NCBI RefSeq assembly: GCF_004403305.1
Contig: NZ_SOHE01000018.1
Span: 148,636 to 212,635, forward strand
Source of the DNA: Cryobacterium frigoriphilum
GTDB taxonomy: Bacteria; Actinomycetota; Actinomycetes; Actinomycetales; Microbacteriaceae
Direction of reading: 5' to 3'
DNA: 64,000 nucleotides
Position numbers and translations under genes: made by a program. Of this stretch, positions 44,150 through 52,670 are shown piece after piece. The notes under the pieces were generated by a model. The model worked only from the letters and a program-made list of their open reading frames with translations, was not told the DNA's origin and searched no databases. Within the stretch, counting starts at the first letter, position 1; every line of letters begins with the position of its first letter.

Positions 44150-44932
44150 TCAAAGCCAGCGCGGCGCTACTCGAACCTCCCCCGACGTCGAACTGACGTC
44201 CGCGGCGCCGCGGCCGGTCGCCCACTCCGCCAGGGCGGCCCGGGTGCCAGACACCGTGTCAGTGTGCTCGGTCGCGAACGCGGTGTCGGTCTCAGACGCG
44301 GTGTCGGTCTCAGACGCGGTGTCGGTCTCTGTATCGGTCTCACCGAACCGCAGAGGAAGCGCCGAATCGGTCACGTTCAGAATGAGGCCTGCGCCGTCCC
44401 CGCGGCTCGTCCAGGCGTCGACCACGTCACTGAGCAGCCGGTCTATGGCCTCGGCGGGGACGTCCGCGAACGACGTGTCGGCCGCCGCGAGATCCACCGC
44501 GTGCACCCAGAGTTCCCTGGTTCGCATCCAGATTGTGCCGGATGTCGGAATCTCGCGCCCCTGCATGGTTCGCACCGGGCGGGCCCAGCAATCCGCCGGC
44601 AGGTCGTTCCAGGCCTCGTCGAGGTGCGCCGCAGATTCACTGAACAGGGTGCGCAGCGCCACCGCGTCGAGGGCGGCGCCCTCGTCAATCTCTCGGTTGC
44701 GCACGGCAACGGACTCGTACATGGGGGTCTCCACGCCGGTGCGCGCCCATTCGACGAGCCGCGCGATGGCGTGGGCGTTGTAGGCAACGTGTGAGACCAC
44801 GTGGCCTCGGGTCCAACCTGAGAGAAGTGACGCGCCACCCAGTTCAGCGTCGGGGAGAACGCTCAGCGTGTCGCTGAAGAAATCCGTGGCACGGCGTGCG
44901 AGCAAGAGTTGGGCGTTCACGTCGAGGTCCAA
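44150..44932 (-). CDS. Maleylpyruvate-isomerase/DinB-family mycothiol-dependent protein
   Basis: A 260-residue protein with the DinB/MDMPI fold. The motif LSGWTRGHVVSHVAYNAHAIARL contains the first metal-ligand His; a later part is RTRELWVHAVDL, giving the usual triad of His/Glu/His. Residues about 205-225 are a repeat (TDTASE, 18-bp; 44265-44340). Start is TTG at 44932 because AAAGGA lies 5 bases upstream and no ATG fits. Relatives use mycothiol, a thiol specific to actinobacteria. Confidence 0.8.
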   Translation of the reverse strand: MDLDVNAQLLLARRATDFFSDTLSVLPDAELGGASLLSGWTRGHVVSHVAYNAHAIARLVEWARTGVETPMYESVAVRNREIDEGAALDAVALRTLFSESAAHLDEAWNDLPADCWARPVRTMQGREIPTSGTIWMRTRELWVHAVDLAAADTSFADVPAEAIDRLLSDVVDAWTSRGDGAGLILNVTDSALPLRFGETDTETDTASETDTASETDTAFATEHTDTVSGTRAALAEWATGRGAADVSSTSGEVRVAPRWL

Positions 44933-45030
44933 GGGGTTCCTTTCGATGCGGCGACGAAAACCCCTGAACGAGAAACGTCGATGTCTCTCCCGACGATACG
45001 TGGTCGGAGCACCGCTATCAGTTCGGCCCG

Positions 45031-46566
45031 TTAGTCCCGAGTGGTTGTGGGCGTGGTGGCGCGGTGTTTTTGTGGTGCGCGCCAGCTGTCGGTGGGGTCG
45101 AGCCAGTGTGGGGCTTTGACTTGGGGTCGGCCGTTGATCATGCGGATGCGCCAGCCGCCGATGTTGTCCAGGCTCTGGTGATGCCACCAGCAGACGGCGC
45201 AGCCATTGGAGATGACGGTGTCTCCACCTTCGCTGTAGGGCACGACATGGTTGAGTTCGCAGTAGTACGCGGGCACGGTGCAGCCGAGAATGACGCAGCC
45301 TCCATCGCGGGCGGTGATGGCGCGGCGCTGCAGGTGGTCGAAGAGTCGCTTGCGGCGGTTCTGCACGCTGCCGACCTGCACGATGCGCCCGTTTGTGTCA
45401 AAGACGACGGGTTCCACGCTGCTGACCTTCATCAGGTCTGTGACGGTTTTCAACGAGAGAGGGGCGTCGAGGCCGTCGATCCAGCCGACGCCGCGGCCGG
45501 CTTCGAGGTCGGCGGCGTTGACGTGCACCATCACGGTCGGCGCCGCACCGCCGATACTCGGAGCGCCGGGGTCGCGGGCTCCAGCCACAAACAGCGCCCG
45601 CACGATGTCGGCTCGCTTCTCACCGGCGGGGCGGGTGTCGACGCAGACGATCTGTCGGGCCTCCTCGTCGCTGCCCTCGCCCTCAGCACCCTCAACACCA
45701 TCAGCACCCTCAGCACCATCAGCACCATCAGCACCATCAGCACCTTCGGTGCTCTCGGTGGGGGTGAAGGTGGGACTGCTGGTGGCGAAGTGCGCGGCCC
45801 AGAACTTCTCCATGATGCCGCGGTCCAGCGGAGTCATACCACCGATCAACGGGTAGAGACCATCGCGCAACAGACCGAACCCGATACTGCTCTTGGCCTC
45901 CCGGGCACGGTCGGTCGGAGCGATACCGTTGGGGTCGAGCCGGGCCTGCCAGGCCGCCACCAACACACGGAGGTTGTCCGGCGGCAACGCCAGCCCCGGG
46001 CACGGGTCACCGTCAGAATCGAGCATCTGCGCACCGGTCGCGACAGTGACCAACGCCTGCTCGGCGGCCTCCAACTTGCTCTGCTCGGCCCGGCGGGAGA
46101 CCACGTCAAGACCGTTCACGATCACCTCGGCGGCATCCACCCCGATCTCGCCCGCAGCCAACGCCGCCCCCACCACCGGATACAGCGCCGGCAACGTCGC
46201 CCCGACCCCCGCGCGCACCCGAGTGAACGCACCCAACGCCAGGCGCCGCTTGGCCTCCCGCACCGACACTCGCGTGACCGCCGTGATCACGTCGACCGTG
46301 TTGCGACAGCCCAGCTTCTTGATCAGACTGCCCGACCCGAAGTCAATGGCCGCCCGCCCCGCCACATCATGCGCGGAGATCACCCGGGCGGCATCCACCA
46401 GCCGGCCCAGGCCCTCCAACCCACCCAACACCCCGACCGCGGCCATGTCCGAGGGTCGTGAGAGGGTGAGCCCAGCAAGAACTTCGGCGAGACGCTCCTG
46501 AATCTCAGCGAGCGCCTCAACCGCTTCGTGGTCGGAATCTGTGTCCGACGGGAGTGTCAATGACAT
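45031..46566 (-). CDS. DUF222/HNH endonuclease (13E12-type)
   Basis: A 511-residue protein common in actinobacteria in many copies. The N-terminal DUF222 domain (residues about 20-260) is followed by an acidic Gly/Ala/Asp/Glu linker (EGADGADGADGAEG, 9-bp repeat at 45680-45750) and by a C-terminal HNH nuclease site ELNHVVPYSEGGDT with flanking Cys pairs. The role is unclear, perhaps in mobile DNA. ATG at 46566. It lies upstream of the MDMPI gene by 98 bases. Confidence 0.9.
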   Translation of the reverse strand: MSLTLPSDTDSDHEAVEALAEIQERLAEVLAGLTLSRPSDMAAVGVLGGLEGLGRLVDAARVISAHDVAGRAAIDFGSGSLIKKLGCRNTVDVITAVTRVSVREAKRRLALGAFTRVRAGVGATLPALYPVVGAALAAGEIGVDAAEVIVNGLDVVSRRAEQSKLEAAEQALVTVATGAQMLDSDGDPCPGLALPPDNLRVLVAAWQARLDPNGIAPTDRAREAKSSIGFGLLRDGLYPLIGGMTPLDRGIMEKFWAAHFATSSPTFTPTESTEGADGADGADGAEGADGVEGAEGEGSDEEARQIVCVDTRPAGEKRADIVRALFVAGARDPGAPSIGGAAPTVMVHVNAADLEAGRGVGWIDGLDAPLSLKTVTDLMKVSSVEPVVFDTNGRIVQVGSVQNRRKRLFDHLQRRAITARDGGCVILGCTVPAYYCELNHVVPYSEGGDTVISNGCAVCWWHHQSLDNIGGWRIRMINGRPQVKAPHWLDPTDSWRAPQKHRATTPTTTRD

Positions 46567-46967
46567 ATTCTCAGTATCGCGGGTCTAGAATTCAACTTCA
46601 AGACTATATATGAGTGATTGTCAGAATAATCAGAGATAATTCTTCCCTCAGACGAGTGACAGACTCAACTGGTGTTCCAGAAGATCCTGGGCTGCTAGCT
46701 CGCGGACTCAGCAACGACCCGCGATGTCCTCAACTCCGACTATGACCGATGAGCCGCCGCTCTCCCCGTGACCGCGCGTGAGCGGGTGCACCGCTGTGCG
46801 ATGAGAGCCGTCGGCGTCGGGAGCGATGTCGGCGCAGACGCCCTCGAACTCGCTCTTTTCTGGCGCCACTGATCGCGCAGGCCACCTACCAAGCACGCCA
46901 CGGACCGCGCACACCAGTGACCTCACACGCCCGTGACCTCACACGCCGCACCTGCCAGACTCGGTGA
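46567..46967. other. 400-base gap without a convincing gene
   Basis: The first 100 bases (46570-46670) are clearly AT-rich for this genome (AACTATATATGAGTGATTG, AATAATCAGAGATAATTC) and likely hold the HNH promoter. The remainder is GC-rich with a short minus-strand frame (46708-46926) that shows no recognisable domain and no RBS. No RNA structure was recognised. Confidence 0.5.
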
Positions 46968-47393
46968 ATGCTCCCCTTCACGACCATCCTGAATGACACG
47001 ATCACCGATGACCAGGCGCTCGCGCTCTATGCCTCTGTCGGCTGGAGCACCTACACCGCTGACCCACTCGCTCTGCGGCGCGCTCTGGACAACTCGTCAT
47101 TCGTGGTCAGCGCACGAGGTGAGAACGGCGAACTCATCGGGCTGGCACGGGCAATCTCCGACGACACGACAATCTGCTACCTGCAGGACATCCTCGTGGC
47201 ACCGACCTACCAAGGCAGCGGAGTCGGCCGGGCGCTGCTCGACCAGGTCACCCAGCACTACGCGCATGTCCGCCAGACGGTACTGATCACCGACGATGAA
47301 CCTGGCCAGCGTGCGTTCTATCAGGCGCTGGGGTTCACCGAAGGCTCAGATTTCACCCCGAACGCTCTCCGCATGTTCGCTCTGTTGCGCTGA
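46968..47393 (+). CDS. GNAT acetyltransferase
   Basis: A 141-residue GNAT protein. The acetyl-CoA loop is DILVAPTYQGSGVGRALLDQV, and the C-terminal EPGQRAFYQALGFTE is the usual family end. The substrate is unknown; small-molecule or protein N-acetylation is possible. ATG at 46968. It ends 65 bases before the ABC exporter pair. Confidence 0.88.
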   Translation: MLPFTTILNDTITDDQALALYASVGWSTYTADPLALRRALDNSSFVVSARGENGELIGLARAISDDTTICYLQDILVAPTYQGSGVGRALLDQVTQHYAHVRQTVLITDDEPGQRAFYQALGFTEGSDFTPNALRMFALLR

Positions 47394-47457
47394 TGCGGTG
47401 CCTCGCACGACACGCGTAGCGACACTCGTTCGGGCGAGCATGCGAGAGGATGGAGCG

Positions 47458-48126
47458 GTGCCCCACCTCGAAGCCCGTGCCGTGTCCGCTTCGATTGACT
47501 CAGAAGTTCTGCTCGCGCCCGTGTCCTTGACCGTCAAGCCCGGCACGGCCCTCGCCGTGCAGGGACGCAACGGTTCGGGCAAGACCACGCTGCTGCGCAT
47601 CCTGAGCGGTCAACTACAGCCGACCGACGGCCAGGCTCTGCTCGACGGCCACCCCATCGACGAGCGCAACCGCGGCGCCCGGCGCGCCATCTCCGCCCGC
47701 ATCGGCCTGCCCGCCTTCGCCCGCGAACTGACCGCCCACGAACACCTGCGATTCATCGCCACGACCTGGGGCCGCACCGGATCCACGGCGACGGATGCCG
47801 CCGACGCCACCATGAAGGCCCTCGGCATCACCGAACTCCGCAACCGTTTCGTGAACGAGCTGTCCTCCGGGCAGACTCAGTTGCTGTCGGTGGCAACGGC
47901 TCTCGTTCGCCCCTTCGACGTGCTCGTCGTGGATGAGCCAGAGCAACGCCTGGATGCGCACCGCCGAGACCTCGTAGTCGCGGCGCTGAGCGCGCAGATC
48001 GACCGTGGGGCATCCGTTGTTTTCGCGAGCCACAACGCCGACATGGTGCACTCGATCGCCGACACGACCATAACTCTCGGTGAACAACTCGGCGAACAAC
48101 TCGGCGAACAGCTCGGCGAACAGTGA
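47458..48126 (+). CDS. ABC exporter ATPase with LGEQ tail
   Basis: A 222-residue ATPase. Walker A is GRNGSGKTT, the signature NELSSGQTQ (LSSGQ variant), and Walker B LVVDEPEQRLD. The C-terminus is four copies of LGEQ from a 12-bp repeat (48082-48123), running to the stop and to the start of the next gene. GTG at 47458 with GGAG 5 bases upstream is preferred to ATG 47440. It partners with the next membrane gene. Confidence 0.85.
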   Translation: MPHLEARAVSASIDSEVLLAPVSLTVKPGTALAVQGRNGSGKTTLLRILSGQLQPTDGQALLDGHPIDERNRGARRAISARIGLPAFARELTAHEHLRFIATTWGRTGSTATDAADATMKALGITELRNRFVNELSSGQTQLLSVATALVRPFDVLVVDEPEQRLDAHRRDLVVAALSAQIDRGASVVFASHNADMVHSIADTTITLGEQLGEQLGEQLGEQ

Positions 48127-49649
48127 GGGGGCAGCCGCCGGTGCTCGCCCAGGCCCGCTTGGTGCTGGCCACCCGCAGCGGCGCACCCGCCAGGTCGGCC
48201 GGGGACACCGGCTACCTGATCTATCTCGTGCTACTGATCATCGCCCTCGTCGCGGTGCCGGCCGCGCTCTCGATCGTTCGCGGGCTGGCCCAGCCCCACG
48301 TTCTCAGCGCGGTGGACTCCCCTGACAGCTATCGCATCGTCGCAGTCGTTGCGGCATTCCTCGCCGCCGCAGCCCTGATGCTCGGACGCACCCGCGGTCC
48401 CGTGCTACCGAGCCCGTTCCTCGCCGAATTTCTCGCCGGCAGCGACCTGCCGCGCAGCTCAACCCTGCGTCGGCCCTTCGCGGCGAGTGCGAGCGTGCTC
48501 GTCGGCTTGGCCGTGACCGCGGCGGGCCTCGTGATCGCAGCCCGGATCGTGAGCGGGGAGGCGGCATCCGTCTCGGCCGTCTTAGTCGTGTTCGGCTGCC
48601 TCGCCTTCGCGACGCTGCTTGCGGTGCTGTGGCTGATGGGGCAGAGCCTGCCTCGCCGCGCCACGGCGACGCTGGCCGTGATTTTCGTCGTGACGGGTCT
48701 CACGGCAGGCAGTGACGGCGTGCTCTGGATCACCCCCGGCGGCTGGCTCGCCCTACTCTGGCAGTCAGTGAGTGCGGGCACGGCACCCCTGTGGTGGCCG
48801 GCGATCACGCTCGCCGTGTCGCCACTCACACTTCTCGCTGTGCCCGCGCTGCTCAACAATCTGCGCGGCGCCGAGATCATGGCACAATCGCGGCGCTGGC
48901 AGTCGATCGGGGCGCTGGTGCAGACCGGCGACCTTGCGGGGGCCTCTGGCGCGCTGCGCGCCCCGCCAACGCGTGGCCGGCGCCTGCAGATGCCCCTGAC
49001 CGGGCCGCTGTGGTGGGCGATTCTGCACCGGGACCTCACGGCCGCACGCCGGTTTCCCCTGCGCAGCGCGTTCGGCTGCGTCGCACTGGTCGGCGCCGGC
49101 TGGCTCACCACCGTGACGTCGACCGTGCCCGATGGCCTCAGCTGGCTGACGGCCCTCGCGGGGTCGGGTATCGGCTATCTTGCCGTGGGCGTGTGCTGTG
49201 ATGGCCTGCGCAATGCCGCCGAGAATGCGGCGCCCGGGTCGCTCTATGGTCGCGACGCCCGAATCATGATCGGATACCACACCGCGTTTCCGCTTCTGGC
49301 CGCGCTGGTCTTCGGCTCGCTCGGGGCCGTCATCGCCGGGGTGTCCGGTGCCGCGCTTCTCTGGTGGCTGCTCGTGGCCGTCTTCATCGTGCTCGTGCGC
49401 GTTTTCGACTCTGCACAAGGACCGATGCCGATCGGTCTGCTGCTGCCGGTACCCACGCCGGTCGGCGACATCGCGATTCTGAACGCCATCATCTGGCAAG
49501 CGGATGCCCTGCTGATCGTTCTCATCGTCTCCGGTGGCCTCACCATTAACTTTTCTCACCACGGGCTCGGAGCGGCGGCCTGGCTCGCCCTCGCCGCGGT
49601 TGGCGTGGCCGTCTTGGCCCAGCGACGTATTCGGTCACTCGGCGCCTGA
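48123..49649 (+). CDS. ABC exporter membrane protein
   Basis: A 508-residue membrane protein with about twelve hydrophobic segments, resembling actinobacterial ABC exporter permeases with no defined substrate. It starts with GTG overlapping the ATPase stop (GTGA). The middle (residues about 250-300) is a cytoplasmic stretch with Arg/Ala/Gly that may contact the ATPase. Confidence 0.8.
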   Translation: MRGQPPVLAQARLVLATRSGAPARSAGDTGYLIYLVLLIIALVAVPAALSIVRGLAQPHVLSAVDSPDSYRIVAVVAAFLAAAALMLGRTRGPVLPSPFLAEFLAGSDLPRSSTLRRPFAASASVLVGLAVTAAGLVIAARIVSGEAASVSAVLVVFGCLAFATLLAVLWLMGQSLPRRATATLAVIFVVTGLTAGSDGVLWITPGGWLALLWQSVSAGTAPLWWPAITLAVSPLTLLAVPALLNNLRGAEIMAQSRRWQSIGALVQTGDLAGASGALRAPPTRGRRLQMPLTGPLWWAILHRDLTAARRFPLRSAFGCVALVGAGWLTTVTSTVPDGLSWLTALAGSGIGYLAVGVCCDGLRNAAENAAPGSLYGRDARIMIGYHTAFPLLAALVFGSLGAVIAGVSGAALLWWLLVAVFIVLVRVFDSAQGPMPIGLLLPVPTPVGDIAILNAIIWQADALLIVLIVSGGLTINFSHHGLGAAAWLALAAVGVAVLAQRRIRSLGA

Positions 49650-49766
49650 CGCAGACTCACCCGAATTCTTTGCCTTCTTTCACGGGCGGCGTGACGCATG
49701 TGGGCACGCATGCCGGCGCAGATTTCTTGCCCAGACCGCTGCGCATGTTCGCCCGATTTTGCTCAG

Positions 49767-49833
49767 TCGCCCGCGTCAGAGCGTCGCCCGCGTCAGAGCG
49801 TCGCCCGCGTCAGAGCGTCGCCCGGCTGAGCGC
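49767..49833. repeat. 17-bp tandem array with repeated stop codon
   Basis: TCGCCCGCGTCAGAGCG is repeated exactly three times (49767, 49784, 49801) with a fourth, divergent unit running into the coding region. The P-loop protein's stop (49810-49812) lies in the third unit and the same codon recurs in the two downstream. Confidence 0.9.
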
Positions 49834-50376
49834 ACCCGCCAGCCACTGCTCGACCGCGCGCTGCGACCGCAGCCGCACGACGACGAGTTGCGGGTACCGG
49901 GCCTCCAGCGGCGGCACCCGCTGGCGGTACGTGTTCCGGGTTGAGATTGCCCAGCGCACGACGTGCCCCCGGTTAGTCAGGATCGTGCGCAGCGGTGGTT
50001 CGATATTGCCGTTCCACAGCTCAGAACGCTGAATTCGGCGACGGATGGTGCGCCACACCACCCGGGGCAGCGTCACGCGCAGAAACGGCAGATCAAGCCA
50101 GACCAGCAGATCCGCCTGCTCAGCCAGGAGCGGACGGGCCGCGGTGTACTGCCACTCTGTTGTCCAGGCTTCATCAGCCATAAACGCCCGCACGTCGTCG
50201 ACGAAGTCCGGCCGGGGAATCCACCCCGGGCCGTGGTAAAGGGCGTCAATCTCGGTGTGCCGACCTCCCGTGACGGCCGCGATCCGTCGGGCGAGCGTGG
50301 TCTTGCCCGCACCCGACACTCCGGCCACGAGCACCCGCCGCGGGCGGTGGGGCAGCGCGTCGTGGCAGGAGAGCAT
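49810..50376 (-). CDS. P-loop NTPase (FlaR/topology-modulation-like kinase)
   Basis: A 188-residue P-loop NTPase of the adenylate-kinase-like superfamily. Walker A is VAGVSGAGKTTLARRI; the segment DALYHGPGWIPRPD and WRTIRRRIQRSELWNGN match proteins annotated as topology modulation/FlaR. The substrate is unclear. ATG at 50376. Its stop codon is within a tandem array. Confidence 0.82.
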   Translation of the reverse strand: MLSCHDALPHRPRRVLVAGVSGAGKTTLARRIAAVTGGRHTEIDALYHGPGWIPRPDFVDDVRAFMADEAWTTEWQYTAARPLLAEQADLLVWLDLPFLRVTLPRVVWRTIRRRIQRSELWNGNIEPPLRTILTNRGHVVRWAISTRNTYRQRVPPLEARYPQLVVVRLRSQRAVEQWLAGALSRATL

Positions 50377-50397
50377 CGACCCAGTTTAGGCATCCGC

Positions 50398-50946
50398 TCA
50401 GGCAGCACCCGTGGAACGCTGAGCCGGTGGGCGGGGCCAGATCGTGTACCCCACGGCCCAGATGAACTCGAGGCCGCAGATCACGAGCAGAATTCGGTTC
50501 ACGCCCTCGAGGGCGGCCGTCTGCGCGGCGTTGCCGACCAACCAGGTCAGGCCCGACAGCACCAGGGCGGAGATCGCCGCGGCGAGCAGGGTTCGTGCGA
50601 CATCCGTCCACCGGGCCCGGGTGTGATCCGCGCCCACGAGCCGCATCGGCGCGGGGCCATCGGCGAAGCGATGCGCGAAGCGGATGTCGGCCCAGCGGAT
50701 CAGCTGATGGCCATACGCGACCGAGAACCCGATGTAGACCGCGGCAAGGCCGTGCACCCACTCGGCTTCGGCCCCGGATCGAAGATGCACGGCGGTCGTG
50801 ATCAGCAGCACCAGGTCGATGACCGGCGCCAAAGACAGAAGGATGAGGCCGAGCGTCCTGGCCTCGAGGAGGTACCGGGCGAGCAAGCCCAGCACAATCA
50901 CGACCCAGAAGCCGATTTCGCAAGCGATGAGAACTGCCAGGATCAC
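50398..50946 (-). CDS. Membrane protein, unknown (182 aa)
   Basis: A 182-residue protein with about four to five hydrophobic helices and a His/Arg-rich cytoplasmic loop (YGHQLIRWADIRFAHRFADG). It is not recognised by domain. GTG at 50946 follows AAAGGGGGTGG. It lies 30 bases after the ABC-2 permease and may belong to its operon. Confidence 0.75.
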   Translation of the reverse strand: MILAVLIACEIGFWVVIVLGLLARYLLEARTLGLILLSLAPVIDLVLLITTAVHLRSGAEAEWVHGLAAVYIGFSVAYGHQLIRWADIRFAHRFADGPAPMRLVGADHTRARWTDVARTLLAAAISALVLSGLTWLVGNAAQTAALEGVNRILLVICGLEFIWAVGYTIWPRPPAQRSTGAA

Positions 50947-50976
50947 GATCCACCCCCTTTCGTGATGCAGCCCACG

Positions 50977-51762
50977 CTAGGCCACGTCTCGGCGGGCGGT
51001 GCGCCAGAGACCCACGGCAAGCGGCACTCCGACCCAGACGGCAACGGATGTGGTCAATTGCGCCCAGCCCAGAACGCTCATCTCTCCCATCATCAGCGAC
51101 AGCATCGTGACGTTCATGTCGAGCCACGTTGCCGGTCCGGCCAGCCCGGAGATGAACATGGTGAGCGTCGTCCACACGATCGGCAACGCCAGGTACGCCA
51201 CGATGGCGATCGGGGTGCTCAGAAAGGCCAGCCCGAACGCTACCCCCTGGGCGACCAGCAGCAGCAGGGCCAGCGCGGCGCCGGCCAGCATTGACCAGTC
51301 CATCGCCCACGATCCGTCTCCGCCGCGAAAGACGATGCCGACCACGTTCAGCACGGCACCGACAATCACGGTGAGCAGCATCACCAAGAGCCCAAGCAGG
51401 CCGGCGGAGACCAGCTTCGCCAGATTCACCCGCGTGCGCCGGGGCTCGAGGGCGAAGGTCGTGAGGCCCGTGCGCTGGGACCACTCGCTCGTCGCGGCCA
51501 TCACTCCAATCAACGGCAGAAGCACGAACTGGGCCAGAGAGGCGGTCGAGGTCAGATTGGCCCAGGTGAGCTCGGAGGGCGGCACGGTCGTCAGCGTGAG
51601 CACGATGAGCGCCGTGTTCACGAGGGCGATCACAATCAGCAGCCACAGCCCCGCGCGGGTATCGACCTGTTTGCGCAGTTCGACCCCGCAGAGTCGGGTG
51701 AACGTGATGCCACCGGGCGTTCGAAGGGTCGGGACGGAGCCGGGTAGGGTCAGGGTATTCAT
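50977..51762 (-). CDS. ABC-2-type exporter permease
   Basis: A 261-residue membrane protein with about six hydrophobic segments and an N-terminal cytoplasmic region (FTRLCGVELRKQVDTRAG) typical of ABC-2 permeases for antibiotic resistance or lantibiotic immunity. It overlaps the ATPase gene by four bases (ATGA). A NarL-type two-component system lies directly upstream and divergent, a common layout for exporters responding to cell-envelope stress. Confidence 0.85.
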   Translation of the reverse strand: MNTLTLPGSVPTLRTPGGITFTRLCGVELRKQVDTRAGLWLLIVIALVNTALIVLTLTTVPPSELTWANLTSTASLAQFVLLPLIGVMAATSEWSQRTGLTTFALEPRRTRVNLAKLVSAGLLGLLVMLLTVIVGAVLNVVGIVFRGGDGSWAMDWSMLAGAALALLLLVAQGVAFGLAFLSTPIAIVAYLALPIVWTTLTMFISGLAGPATWLDMNVTMLSLMMGEMSVLGWAQLTTSVAVWVGVPLAVGLWRTARRDVA

Positions 51763-52541
51763 GAGGCAACCTCTTCTCGGCCGAACTGCTCCCGGCCGAA
51801 CTGCTCCCGGCCGTACTGCCCTCGACCATGCTGCCCTCGACCATGCTGTGCCGTCAGGTCGAAAAACAGTTCTTCGAGCCCCCCGGACGTGGACGTGAGT
51901 TCGGCCGCGCTGCCCTGAGCCAGGATACGCCCGCCTCCGATGATGATGAGGTCGTCAGCGATGGCCTCGACCTCGTGCAGCAGGTGCGACGACAGCAACA
52001 CCGTGCCGCCGGCATCCGCGAAGGACCGCAGCAGCCCGCGCATCCAGCGGATGCCCGCCGGGTCAAGGCCATTCACGGGCTCGTCGAGAATCAGCACCTG
52101 CGGCTCACCGAGCAGCGCATGGGCGAGCCCGAGCCGCTGTCGCATGCCGAGGGAGTAGGTGCGTGTGCGCGCATCCGCTTCCCGGGCGGTGAGCCCGACG
52201 ACGTCGACGACCCGCTGCACCCGTGCGGCGGGCAGGCTCATCAGGCACGCCGACAGGGCGAGAATTTCGCGGCCCGTTCGCCCGCCGTGCTGGGCGCTCG
52301 CGTCAAGCAGCACGCCCACGTGCCGGCCCGGGTTGCGCAATTCTCGAAACGGATGCTGCAGCACCAGGCTGCGCCCGGAGTTCGGGGTGGTGAGGGCGCA
52401 CAGCATGCGCATCGTGGTGGATTTGCCGGCGCCGTTGGGGCCGAGGAATCCGGTGACCCGGCCCGGTCGACAGACGAAGGAGACATCGTCGACGACCAGC
52501 CGGGAACGGTATCGCTTGGTGAGGTGCTCTGCTTGAATCAT
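51759..52541 (-). CDS. ABC exporter ATPase with HGRGQ/FGREQ tail
   Basis: A 260-residue ATPase of the drug/bacitracin exporter type. Walker A is GPNGAGKST, the signature is YSLGMRQRLG, and Walker B is VLILDEPVNGLDP. The last 30 residues are five QHGRG/EQFGRE units (15-bp repeat, 51780-51850), ending just before the permease start. ATG at 52541. It exports an unknown compound with the permease. Confidence 0.9.
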   Translation of the reverse strand: MIQAEHLTKRYRSRLVVDDVSFVCRPGRVTGFLGPNGAGKSTTMRMLCALTTPNSGRSLVLQHPFRELRNPGRHVGVLLDASAQHGGRTGREILALSACLMSLPAARVQRVVDVVGLTAREADARTRTYSLGMRQRLGLAHALLGEPQVLILDEPVNGLDPAGIRWMRGLLRSFADAGGTVLLSSHLLHEVEAIADDLIIIGGGRILAQGSAAELTSTSGGLEELFFDLTAQHGRGQHGRGQYGREQFGREQFGREEVAS

Positions 52542-52670
52542 GTCTCCATCGTTTCGGCGCTCACCTTCGGGCGGATCGCCCCGGGGTCTCGGACGCCTCC
52601 ACCTGTGGGCGGAGGCACCCGAGACGCAGGGTGGAGGTCGGCCGGTACGCTTCCCCCTACTCTGGGGAGC

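Noticed and set aside
45031..46566. Mobile element or intron-encoded HNH
   Set aside because: No inverted termini, target duplication or intron structure; DUF222/HNH genes are common chromosomal genes in actinobacteria.
46708..46926. Small minus-strand gene in the gap before the acetyltransferase
   Set aside because: No RBS, no recognisable domain, and composition like shadow frames.
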